Part shown: piece after piece, positions 43,660-53,900 of the stretch | Layout: each line of letters opens with the position of its first letter | Position numbering within the stretch: position 1 is the first letter of the stretch | NCBI RefSeq assembly: GCF_033473495.1 | Contig: NC_088938.1 | Span: 1,116,001 to 1,180,000, forward strand | Direction: 5' to 3' | From: Cercospora beticola | Lineage: Eukaryota > Ascomycota > Dothideomycetes > Mycosphaerellales > Mycosphaerellaceae | Length of the DNA: 64,000 nt | Position numbers and translations under genes: made by a program | Notes under the pieces: model-generated | What the model was told of the DNA's origin: nothing | Databases searched by the model: none | What the model saw: the letters and a program-made list of their open reading frames with translations, nothing else

Positions 43660-44582
43660 CGGGCCAATGTTGCGGAATCAAACGACTGACGACTCCAGAG
43701 CACTGTGAGATGGAGAGTCGAACGGGTCAACTATGTGTCCCGGTATGCACCTGAATCTCCCATCATGCTGCGTAGTCAGCGTGGTGGCGGGGTTCTGGTA
43801 GCACCGCCCCTGCAAATGCGGCCATCTGGGCTGATGTGGCATTTTAGAAGCATGCTAACTGGTTCAGCTGCGGCGGAAGGATGAAAGTGAGTTTATTCTT
43901 GGCATCAGCTGAGAACAGATTGAGCATCGTGAGCAAATCGGGTCGGTCGATGTACTATCAGGACTTCGTTGCTTGCACAGTCCATCAGTGTATGTCGTGC
44001 ACCATGTAGCTCTGGACGATCACTCTCTATCACCGAAGACAAATCCCTCGCCCTTGGCAAAATGCTTGTGCTGATGACATCTTTGTTGAGGTGCGAGGTT
44101 CGTACGTGATGCAGTATGGAGGACACGTAGCTCGAACAACAGCGATGTCGCGGAGTCGCAGTGTACATTCAGTTCCGTGGAGCATCGTGATTGTGGTGCT
44201 TGCCAGCAGCAGTGATTCGATCGTGGTGCAAGTGGCTGCGACGCCAAGGCCGTCGAGCGGAAGGCGTCGAGCCAGACCAAGTTGTGGAGCGGCGAAGCAA
44301 ATAAGAAAGCTCACATCTGTTCACGTCCCATGGTCGTGCAGTTTTGCTTCAGTGCGAAAGCGAACGCGAAGCCTTTGCAGTTTGGTCGGGCACAGCCAGG
44401 AATCTTGGAGGGTGTTGCAGTGCTGCGATAGGCAAGGACGTCAAAATACTCGCTTGGCGTATGGTCCTGTGATGACTTGACAATGGCGCGTCTAGGACTG
44501 GCGTTTGCACTGGTCTGAAGCTCAAGCTGCATTGCGCGAGCCAGCAGGTCCACGAGCCTCGCCAACAACATACGCAGTGAGT
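43660..44582. other. Intergenic region
   Basis: About 920 bp upstream of the DUF3433 gene and downstream of a small spliced gene. Short open frames on both strands have no recognisable features. Confidence 0.4.
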
Positions 44583-44910
44583 TTACAGCTCGCGCAGGAC
44601 CTTGTCTACATCTGCACGAGCCTTCTTCAGCGCCGCATCGGGCTCAGCATCGGGATGGGCGAGCTTGACAGTCTTGTGCAAGTCGAGAAGGTCCTTTGCT
44701 CGCTTCAAATCCGGGTCTTCATGGCGTCCGTTCGACGAGACTTCTCCGTTCGCTGCTGCACTTCCCGCCGCGCTCGATCTTGCTGACACGAGTGCGAGAG
44801 CGGCGCCCGGGTCCTGCAAGAGTGTAAGCAGTCGGCGGTGGAAGAGAAACATCGGGACTCACAGCAAACTGCAACTGCGTGAGATCCGAGAGTAGATCGG
44901 CGACCTTCAT
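44583..44910 (-). CDS. Small spliced helical protein, unknown function
   Basis: Two exons, 44910-44863 and 44813-44583, with a 49-nt GT..AG intron; 92 residues. The first exon encodes MKVADLLSDLTQLQFA. The second opens with DPGAALALVSAR, then a Ser/Ala/Gly-rich linker, then a charged amphipathic helical part (LKRAKDLLDLHKTVKLAH, then LKKARADVDKVLREL) that could form a coiled coil or helical hairpin. The phase is preserved exactly and the stop is directly after the last helix. It has no signal peptide and no membrane segment. I do not recognise the family; a small subunit of a larger complex is a possibility. Confidence 0.6.
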
Positions 44911-45384
44911 CGTGAGGAAGATCGGATCGTGCGAGAGAATGTAAGAATTTTGCCAAAAGCGCAGATGTTGTGGCTGTACAGGAAATGGTGATGGTCGGAC
45001 GCTGTCACAGGACACTTGACGGCAGCCCAAACGTATCTAAGCGTATCAACCTCACCATCACGCAGCCTTCACTTGCGCAACAGTGGCTTGTACACACCAA
45101 CTCGCAGAAACCAGATGTTGCGTCGCATGACTGATACAATGCTTTTGACATCAGCTGTGGTTCAGCTAAGACATCATGCGCCTGGGGCTCGCTATGTTAG
45201 TTGGAACCGAGGAGAAAGCAGGAGCAATTCAGTCTGGTCATCAACAACAAATGAATAAAGGGTATCTTGTGAATGTCCCTACGCTATGCATCGCCCATCT
45301 GCAAATGTATCCGCTCACTCGCTCAAACGCTGCAGGAAACCCGAAAAAGTTGAGTGAAAAGCACTCCATCTATTCCCAGTGGGA
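44911..45384. other. Intergenic region
   Basis: 474 bp between the small spliced gene and the mitochondrial membrane protein gene, both on the - strand. Nothing supported. Confidence 0.4.
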
Positions 45385-46647
45385 TCAAGGCCCCCCTCTC
45401 GGCGCTTGGTTCCATCGCTTGAAGCTCCGCACATTCGCGTTGACGTTTGTGAACTTCGCCTCCTTGGGATCGTAGCACGACTGCACGTCAAACATCATCC
45501 TGCCCCTCTGCCCTCGTACTTCCACCAGTCCTTGAACAACGAACGTTCCTCGTGGAGGCTCCATTTTCTTGGGATTCCAGTTCTTCCTCAACGTGGATTG
45601 AAAGACAGACATGGCAATCGGGACGTCCATAGAGTCCTCGCCGGGTTTGGGCATGGGCACGTCGACCATCCACCAACTCAACTTTCTGGCTTCGTCACTC
45701 GTCGATTTTGCTGGCGGCATGTTCGAGCTGCCATTCGCACCTTCTGGGCTGGCGTTCGGCTCCAGTTGCCCTTGCCCGACTTGCTTCCTACTCAGCTCTG
45801 GGTGATGCTGCTTGTTGTGCATCTCGATCGCATGTCGCATTCTCTCCTCCGGGCTGAACGGATCCTTGTCCTCCCATCCCAGTGCTTGTTTTATCCTCCG
45901 ATAATTAATGCCGGCTAGCATTGAGCCGGTAGCCCATAACGAATCGAAAGCTGCCTTTGGCCAGATCGTCCTGGTGAGTCTCCACTGATCCTCTGGGCTG
46001 ATCTTTTGTTGGCTCCAAGCGATGTATGTATCTGCGATCTCGATCCCACTTCTCTCATACTCTTGCGGCGGCCCATCGGGGAAAGAAATGTCCAACCAGT
46101 ACTTTCCGACCTTGTTGTCCTTCCCCAACTGGCGCGCAACGCCCGGGTGCTTGAGACATTCCTTAAAGATCAATTGAACCAGCTCATTCTGGATTTTGGT
46201 GTGCCTTTCTTTATCCTTGGCGATTTTGATGAACTCTTGCCATTCGGGATCCGAACCTCTGTAGAAAGTACGTGGCAGTTTCGTTGACCATGTCAGAGGG
46301 ATGAATAATGAGTCTGGGTGCGCATATCCGTCGTCCTCGACCTCTTCTTCATCGTCGTCCTCCATCTCCTCGTCCACCATTTCGTCCAGCATTTCCACTT
46401 CGACACCCAGCCACTTGACCACCATGCCGAAGTACCAATATACGCAAGCACCGTAAACGCCATATGTTACGATCTGCCGCATGCTCGGACCACGCCCTCT
46501 AAAGCGCACTGCTTGGTATCGAACAGGCTCGCCATTCCGTTTGTAGGCGATCCGCGAGGTGAAGCGCTGCTGGGGTATTCGCGACCTGATGTTGGGGCGT
46601 AGAAGTTGTTGCTGGCGGAGGCTGATGGCTCGCGGGAGGCGATGCAT
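45385..46647 (-). CDS. Conserved-looking mitochondrial membrane protein, unknown function
   Basis: 420 residues, one exon, ATG at 46647. The N terminus is basic and free of acids for about 55 residues (MHRLPRAISLRQQQLLRPNI), a good mitochondrial targeting peptide. One membrane segment follows at about 60-80 (IVTYGVYGACVYWYFGMVV). Then come a strongly acidic stretch (DEEMEDDDEEEVEDD) and a soluble domain of about 300 residues with TFYRGSDPEWQEF, KYWLDISFPDGPP and TLRKNWNPKK. The C-terminal part (FVVQGLVEVRGQRGRMMFDV) looks beta-rich. The layout suggests an inner-membrane protein with the large domain in one compartment. I cannot assign it to a named assembly factor. It is divergent from the Vps3844-like gene. 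Confidence 0.72.
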   Translation of the reverse strand: MHRLPRAISLRQQQLLRPNIRSRIPQQRFTSRIAYKRNGEPVRYQAVRFRGRGPSMRQIVTYGVYGACVYWYFGMVVKWLGVEVEMLDEMVDEEMEDDDEEEVEDDGYAHPDSLFIPLTWSTKLPRTFYRGSDPEWQEFIKIAKDKERHTKIQNELVQLIFKECLKHPGVARQLGKDNKVGKYWLDISFPDGPPQEYERSGIEIADTYIAWSQQKISPEDQWRLTRTIWPKAAFDSLWATGSMLAGINYRRIKQALGWEDKDPFSPEERMRHAIEMHNKQHHPELSRKQVGQGQLEPNASPEGANGSSNMPPAKSTSDEARKLSWWMVDVPMPKPGEDSMDVPIAMSVFQSTLRKNWNPKKMEPPRGTFVVQGLVEVRGQRGRMMFDVQSCYDPKEAKFTNVNANVRSFKRWNQAPRGGP

Positions 46648-46948
46648 CTTTCGAGGGTGGGGTGATCAGAGAGTTCGACACGGATCGGACATCGATACTC
46701 GCATCCAAGGAATAGTATTGGCAGTGGTCCGAGACAAGTGAGTGTTTGCAGGACAAAGGTGGTGCAGGTTGTTGGAAATGTATCTTCCAGAACATCGCCT
46801 CGTCCGTCACGTTCGTCATACTAGACTTTCTTGGCGGTACGGTGATCCGTGCTCCATCTTGTGAACAGCTACCGTAGGCGACAAGCTGCATCTCGGTGTC
46901 GAGGCTCCTGCACAGCGTTCATCGCCGCCACGAAGACCGACAGCGACG
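46648..46948. promoter_or_regulatory. Divergent promoter region, mitochondrial protein / Vps3844-like genes
   Basis: 301 bp between divergent start codons. No specific element is recognised. Confidence 0.35.
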
Positions 46949-48169
46949 ATGAAGAGCACCGCACACTTTCTCCTGCCCGTGCTGGCTTGCGCGGCACGCA
47001 TAGCAGAAGCGGCAACTGCACACGTCTACACATACGACCCCCATGCATCAGCGGCGAGAGGGCAAAGCGGAAGGGATCTATCGCCAGTCGCCGCGAGGCT
47101 GGTGCTGGCACAAAGAGCGGGGGTCGAGGATTATCACCAGTCAGATTTGCTGAGGCAGGAGGCGATCGAGGCCATTAACGACTATGGCAAGCAAACACCA
47201 CTGTTTGCTAAGGAGGAGGACAGGCGAAACAATGCCTTTATACTGCTCGAAGGAGTGACAGACAGCATACGTATGGCAGATTCATGAAGCTAGCAAGATC
47301 TGGGACACTGACTGCGTGTAGCCTTCTTCAAGGATAACTCCGCACGACATTCATTTGGAATCTCACCTGCACCGAATTCAGCAGCGACGCGAGGCCTCTT
47401 TGTCGATCTTGTGAAACAAGAAAATCCAGCATCAGCATCTTCCGACTACGAGATCGTTCAGCATATTTCGGACGCAGACCGTCTCAGCTCAAGCGGGAAT
47501 GTCTTTTATCTCGCCAAATCAGTGGAGGATATGCTGGCTATGTGGGAGAAGTTCGAGCAGACTGGGACTTTCGCGATCACTGCAATCACCACTCCGGCAG
47601 ATGCCGAATCGAGCAGGAATGAAGGCAAGTTCCAGTGGGGAACATATGAAATGCCGAACAAGAAGTCAATGCTGCAGAAGAGACAGCGATTAGCACCAGA
47701 GGCACCGCTCAGCATGTCGAACGATTTCGCAACGAGCGACTCTTCAGAAGACTCGCCATTACCGAAGTTCCAGGCGAACAACACAACACCTCTACGCGGC
47801 ATTCTCCCGGCTTGCTTCACATCAGAGTCCGCTTGCGAAAGTGCGACACGAAATTGCACAGGACATGGCAAATGCGGTCTCAAATACCATGATGCGGACT
47901 CTCTGGGCCCAGGCGGTCAGACTGGTCTTGACTGCTGGTCCTGCCAATGCACGAAGCCAAAGAGCGAGGCTGGCAAGAAGAGCACAGTATGGGGCGGGCC
48001 AGCATGCCAGAAGAAGGATGTCAGTGTCGAGTTCTGGCTCATCGCGCTCTTCACTGTGGCAATCATTGGTCTGGTCAGTTTCGCGGTAGGCACCATTTGG
48101 GAAATGGGTTCGCAAGAACTGCCCAGCGTTATCGGTGCGGGCGTTTCTGGACCTACGGCAAGGAAGTAA
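46949..48169 (+). CDS. Vps3844 / DUF3844-like type I membrane protein
   Basis: Two exons, 46949-47270 and 47322-48169, with a 51-nt GT..AG intron; 389 residues. It has a signal peptide (MKSTAHFLLPVLACAARIAEA) and a lumenal region of about 320 residues. A cysteine-rich EGF-like module near the end carries C....C..A..NC.GHG.C, then CW.C.C and a final C. A single membrane segment (FWLIALFTVAIIGLVSFAVG) and a short cytosolic tail follow. This layout is that of the fungal Vps3844/DUF3844 family, linked to vacuolar sorting and ER/endomembrane function. The intron join falls within a codon and restores one continuous frame. The fungal family is recognised from the cysteine module, not from a search. 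Confidence 0.82.
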
Positions 48170-48593
48170 AGGTGAGTATTGGGAGGAAGGTCGGAGAGAT
48201 GAGCATGTACCAGAACAAATCATCGAAGGGCGTTCGTCGAGGTTCTAGCCGGGTTGCACGCACTCGGGCCTGCGGTATGTACTTTCCATGTAAAATTGTC
48301 ATGACAGGTTGAGAAACTCTAGCCCGTCCCGATGCTGAGCAATACATGATGCTCGACGTTTGCAGCCATTTCAGGGTCGAGCCTATTCATATGACTTTGC
48401 ACATGCAACATTGACTGAGCTGAATAGTCATTCACCCTTTTTCTTTCACCCACTTTTCCTGGTCCTGGAGATGAGATTCACCCCTGTCACCCATTCACTC
48501 CATGTCTCTATCATTTCGAATGGATTCCTCACCGGTTCTTTATTCCTTTCACTTACGAAGTCTTCAGGCTTTTCCACCTCACGGTTGACCACA
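48170..48593. other. Intergenic region
   Basis: 424 bp between two + strand genes. The frame of the next gene is open from 48360, but the N-terminal part would be hydrophobic and unlike the family, so it is treated as leader. Confidence 0.4.
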
Positions 48594-49670
48594 ATGGATG
48601 GCAAAGCACACCAGTCGACAACACAGTCGAGTCCTGTCGAGTACATGGCGGTTCAACAGCCGCCACTTGACTCCTCGAGTAGTACTACTGCACATCGGTT
48701 CCTTGACCTGGAAAATGGACTGATGCATCGTTCTCAACCCACCAACATAGAGCCTGCTGCTCAACAAGCACTCCTCAACCCCTCGAGTCGTAACGAGATC
48801 TTTGATTTCTTCGCTCTGCCTCGCGAACTTCGAGACCAAATCTATGACTTCACGCTCGATGAGCCGAAGCATATTAAGACCAGCTCGTTGCAGATCGGGC
48901 AACCTTGGGATGCGGCTTACCTTGCGCATGCTCCAGTTCTGGGCCTGCTGCTGGCCAACAAACAAATGAACCAGGAGTACCAGGATGCTATCAAGCGCGC
49001 GGAACCCTCGCAGAAGCTGACACTGGTGATCGACCCCGATGTGCGCTACTACCTTCCAGCTGAAACCCTCGTGCCATGTGACGAGTATCTGACCAGCAAG
49101 CTTCGAATGGTCCCCAAACTAGAGGTGATATTCTCATGGTTCTACGAATACACTGACCGCTATGACAATGGCGTCACCGCTGATTCCAGCTGGTCAGACG
49201 ACGACATTGCAGACAACTTACGGCGAATCGGTAAGGACCTTCGCACAGTTCTCGTGCGGCCCTTGCTCCATCAACAGGCACTTACCAACATTGCGCTGAT
49301 CGTGCGCGGCGCAATCGAGGATGACATAGAAGAAGAAGTAGACTTTCCGATGCTCACTTCCGCGCTGAGAGATTGTGGCAAGAATATCTGCAGTGCTGAG
49401 AAGTCTGATGATTCTTACCCCATGCTGTTGCAAGGCATCAAACTCACGTACTGCATTGACATGGAGATGCAAGTTCGGAAGGTGACTGCAATCCCTCGCG
49501 TTAGACGCAAATCAGGACTGGCGAATCAACAGTTTTGGAAGAAGGGACGAAGTTATTACTGGAGAACATACCGTGCTACGCCGTCTACCTGCGAGGATAA
49601 CTTCTATGGCTTTGACCTGGAGAAGCTAGAGCCAGAGGAGGCTGAATTCATGGAGAAACACACGAGATGA
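48594..49670 (+). CDS. 2EXR / F-box-like protein (copy 4 of 5)
   Basis: 358 residues, one exon. I chose ATG 48594 (ACAATGGATGGC); there are in-frame ATGs upstream but they add a region with no family similarity. After a Ser/Thr/Gln-rich N-terminal part of about 65 residues comes the family box IFDFFALPRELRDQIYDFTL. A second element, LGLLLANKQMNQEYQDAI, follows. The remainder (for example ADNLRRIGKDLRTVLVRPLL) is mixed alpha/beta, with no membrane segment. The role is unknown, as for the other copies. Confidence 0.8.
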   Translation: MDGKAHQSTTQSSPVEYMAVQQPPLDSSSSTTAHRFLDLENGLMHRSQPTNIEPAAQQALLNPSSRNEIFDFFALPRELRDQIYDFTLDEPKHIKTSSLQIGQPWDAAYLAHAPVLGLLLANKQMNQEYQDAIKRAEPSQKLTLVIDPDVRYYLPAETLVPCDEYLTSKLRMVPKLEVIFSWFYEYTDRYDNGVTADSSWSDDDIADNLRRIGKDLRTVLVRPLLHQQALTNIALIVRGAIEDDIEEEVDFPMLTSALRDCGKNICSAEKSDDSYPMLLQGIKLTYCIDMEMQVRKVTAIPRVRRKSGLANQQFWKKGRSYYWRTYRATPSTCEDNFYGFDLEKLEPEEAEFMEKHTR

Positions 49671-49968
49671 GTAACGGACTGTTGCAGAGCAGGACAGATA
49701 GCCGAGGACAGGGTCAGAAGATTTTTGAGATTGGGACAGAATGTTTCATAGCGGGCTCGCTACAAGCTCCTGCCGTTTGATAGGGGCAAGCTTGATGCCT
49801 CTCGTGGGCAACACAGAAGGCTTGACATAGACACACACGGATTTGTTGTCTTCAGGGCAGAGAGTGTCTTCGCGCACGTATGGTCTAAGCAGCCAAGTGT
49901 ACTAAGGAGCTCACAGCAGATCAGACTCTGATTATATGCATTCACTCTATCATCGCGACTCTATATTT

Positions 49969-50700
49969 CTATTTCTCACTTCCCTCTGCTCTGTTTCTCG
50001 CCTCGATCTCCCTACATCTCCTAGCCAGGTCACTAATATGCTCATCTCCACTCTCCTCACTCAATCCATTCAACGCAGCCTCCAACTCATAAAGATAATC
50101 CTTATTCTCTCCACTCGGCCCTCTCGACTTCACAATATGCTCTGCCAATGCCTGCGGGTCCTGAGGACCAAGAAATTGCGGATTATCCGGTAGGCCAATA
50201 TACACAAGACATCTGATTGCTTTCCCGTCCGTGGAGAAGTTGTTCGGCACGTGGACGTCTTGGAATGTGGCGGACATGTCTTGCGGTTTCGTTGGTTGTT
50301 TGAAAGGAGTGTATTGGATTGAATAGCCGTTGATCTCTCGGATGTCCATGTATTCTTTTACTTCTGCGACTTTGGCTGCGGGTATTCGATATGCTGCGCC
50401 CCAGACTCGTGGCGGGGCGGATGCATGTTGATCGGTGAGAGTCTCCCAGAGTTTACGATCGATTAATGTGCAGACTCGGCCTGGGGCTTCTGGCGTTCCA
50501 CGGTGATCCTCAGAAGATTGCCAGAACCTTCTGACATAATTTTCTATGTATCCAGGGAGACGGAGGTCTTTGAAGATGCTATGAGTATAAAACTTGAAGT
50601 AAGAGGAAGAGAATGCCCTACCGTAATGTGGCGGTGGCTTCCATATCAAACTGCCGTAGCCGAACAGCCACAGATCCTCAGGCTCTTCAGGGTCTGCCAT
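49969..50700 (-). CDS. ChaC-type glutathione-specific gamma-glutamylcyclotransferase
   Basis: Two exons, 50700-50622 and 50567-49969, with a 54-nt GT..AG intron; 225 residues when spliced. The join restores PPPHYDLRLPGYIENYVRRFW, as expected for ChaC; without splicing an extra 18 residues would interrupt this block. The nucleotide-fold motif is GYGSLIWKPP (about 14-23), then RRFWQSSEDHRGTPEAPGR. The segment DIREINGY carries the expected catalytic Glu region. The enzyme splits glutathione into 5-oxoproline and Cys-Gly in the cytosol. The intron is a multiple of three and has no stop, so retained transcripts would remain in frame. Confidence 0.9.
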   Translation of the reverse strand: MADPEEPEDLWLFGYGSLIWKPPPHYGRAFSSSYFKFYTHSIFKDLRLPGYIENYVRRFWQSSEDHRGTPEAPGRVCTLIDRKLWETLTDQHASAPPRVWGAAYRIPAAKVAEVKEYMDIREINGYSIQYTPFKQPTKPQDMSATFQDVHVPNNFSTDGKAIRCLVYIGLPDNPQFLGPQDPQALAEHIVKSRGPSGENKDYLYELEAALNGLSEESGDEHISDLARRCREIEARNRAEGSEK

Positions 50701-50997
50701 GGTCTATACTTTAAATTGTATAATGAAGTCTATGGGACAAAGTCGAAGTGAGCAGATGCTCTGCCGAACATGAAGACGTGCTTGGTCGGATCGGATCAAC
50801 GTTGTTTGCCGGCTCTTGCATGACTCGCGCTTTTCGCCTAATCTGGCAAAGCGTCAACTTGACTTGAAAATCGTCTTGACCTTCCGATCTTCAATCTCAG
50901 TCGCGTGCAGTCTCAGTCGCGTGCAGGCTCATTCGAGCTGACGACCTATCTCCCTTCCTTTCCGCGCGCGCAATCCCGCACATAATACATCGCCATC

Positions 50998-53900
50998 ATG
51001 TCGAAACAAGGGAAGGGCGGCGATGGCGCCGACAACAACTTGGGCCAGTACAAATATGCGGCCATGTCGAATTTGGTCCTGCAGGCCGATAGACGATTTG
51101 TCTCGCGACGAGGGGACGATGCCACTGGTGATCCGGAGTCACTGGCTGGAAAGATCAAATTGGGAGAAATGGGTTCAAGGACGGCGCGAGAAAAGGCGCC
51201 GGTGTCTGCAGCGACGAACGAGGGCGCGAAAAAGAGGAAGCGGACAGAACCTGTGCAGAGCTCACGACAGGCTGGAATTTTGAGCGCACAGGATATGAAT
51301 ATCGAAGGCCTGCGATACCGACCTCGAACCGCTGCGACAAAGGACGTATACGACCTCATCTCATCGAATGTCGCACAGAAAATGGGTGGCGACTATGGGC
51401 TGGCGATCACAGCTTCTGCCACTGATTCGATCCTCGAATACCTGAAGGACGACACTTTGAAGGACTTTGACAAGAAGAAGGAGATTGACGACATTCTTGG
51501 AATCACGCTATCGAGCAAAGAGTTCAATCAGCTTGTCAATCTGGGAAAGAAGATTACAGACTACGAGGCGCAAGATGACGACCAGGAAATGGGAGATGGC
51601 AATGACGACGAGACTGCCATGGATGAACAACAAGGAGTCGCCGTCGACTTCGGCGATGAGTCGGAGGATGAAGATGCGAATCAAACGTTCGAGGTTCGGG
51701 ACGAGAACGACGAATCGGAAGACGACCTGGCCATGGGTACGGAAGACCTGGCAGAGGACGGCGCGGGCCCGCCGCCTGACGCAGAAGGAGGTGGCGAGGA
51801 AGAGGATGATGGACTGGTAATCGAGAGTCGACCCAGACGGACAGGCAAAGAGGGGAAAGATCCAAATTTTGTCCCTGCACACGAGATCGACGCATACTGG
51901 TTACAGCGGCATATTGGTGATATCTACGACGATGCGCATATCCAGGCCGAAAAGACCAAAGAGGCTGAGGCAATAATGTCAGGAACAGACGAGTCAGGCC
52001 AGGAGCGGCCACTAGGACAAGTGGAAAACGACCTCATGGAGCTCTTCGACTATGAACATCACGAGCTGGTCGGAAAGCTTGTAAAGAACAGAGATAAGAT
52101 CGTCTGGGTAACGAGATGGCGGCGAGTTGCCGAAGACGATGAATCTCGGGTCATCGTAGAGAAGGAAATGGTGAACGCTGGTCACGCCAGTATCTTGAAG
52201 GAACTCCGCGGCCGTGACGAGACAACAGGCAAGCCTAAGATCCAAGTGAAGCTGGACCCGATGCAGCTTGACGCGAAGCTGGAAGTCAAGGACGAGGAAG
52301 AAGTCAAGAAGGAGGGCCTAGTGGGAGGCCTGCAACCTCGCAAGACGTTGAATCTGGAGGACCTGAAATTCGACCAAGGCAACCACTTGATGACCAACCA
52401 GAACGTACGATTGCCGCAGGGCTCAACGAAGCGAACTTTCAAAGGCTATGAAGAAATACATGTCCCAGCACCGAAGCGCAAGCAGGTCCCCGGCGAACGA
52501 CCTTTGATCAAATTGGAAGAGCTGCCTGCTTGGGCACGACCCGGATTCGGCTCAAATCCATCGCTCAATCGCATTCAGACAGAGTGCCATGATTCTGCGT
52601 TTCTGGGAGATGGCAACATGCTCATTTGTGCACCCACAGGTTCAGGAAAGACCAATGTGGCGATGCTCACGATGTTGCGCGAAATTGGCAAGCATCGCAA
52701 TCCAGAGACTGGTCGAATCAATCTGGACGAGTTCAAAATTATCTATATTGCTCCATTGAAGGCATTGGTCCAAGAGCAAGTCGGCAACTTTGGCAAGCGT
52801 CTGGAGTCTTACGGAATTAAGGTCTCCGAGCTGACAGGTGATCGTCAGCTCACCAAGCAGCAGATCGCAGAGACGAATGTCATTGTCACGACTCCTGAGA
52901 AGTGGGACGTCATCACGCGAAAGGCCACAGACACCAGCTACACGAATCTTGTCCGACTGATCTGTATCGATGAAATCCATCTGCTGCATGACGACCGTGG
53001 CCCGGTTCTCGAGAGTATTGTTGCGCGTACGATCCGTCGGACTGAGCAGACGGGCGATCCTGTGCGAATCGTTGGTCTCTCGGCTACTCTGCCAAACTAC
53101 CGCGATGTGGCATCTTTCCTCAGAGTCGATGTGGAGAAGGATCTGTTCCATTTCGATGGTACCTTCAGGCCTTGCCCGCTTAAACAAGAGTTTATTGGTG
53201 TCACCGACAAGAAGGCTATCAAGCAGCTCAAGACCATGAACGATGTGTGCTACACGAAAGTGCTTGAGCAGGTTGGGCAAAACAAGAACCAGATGCTCAT
53301 CTTCGTTCATTCGCGAAAGGAAACTGCAAAGACCGCCAAGTACATTCGTGACAAGGCCCTTGAACTTGACACGATCGGGCAGATTCTGCGCACTGACGCT
53401 GCGTCGAGAGAGATCTTGCGCGAAGAAGCTGAGACGTGCCAGAACTCAGATCTGAAGGGTGTTCTCCCATATGGTTTCGGTATACATCATGCCGGTATGA
53501 GCAGAGCAGACAGAACTGCCGTCGAGGACTTATTCGCGGATGGTGCGATACAAGTACTCGTTTGTACCGCTACACTGGCTTGGGGTGTGAATCTGCCTGC
53601 CCATACCGTGATCATCAAGGGCACTCAAATCTACTCCCCTGAAAAGGGTTCGTGGGTAGAATTGAGTCCTCAAGACGTCTTGCAAATGCTCGGTCGTGCC
53701 GGCCGTCCCCAGTACGATACATATGGTGAGGGTATCATCATCACGACGCAGGCAGAGATCCAGTACTACCTGTCGTTGCTCAACCAGCAACTGCCCATCG
53801 AGTCACAGTTCGTGTCACGTTTGGCAGACAACCTCAATGCCGAGATTGTGCTGGGCAATGTGCGGACTCGAGATGAAGGCGTTGAATGGCTCAGCTACAC

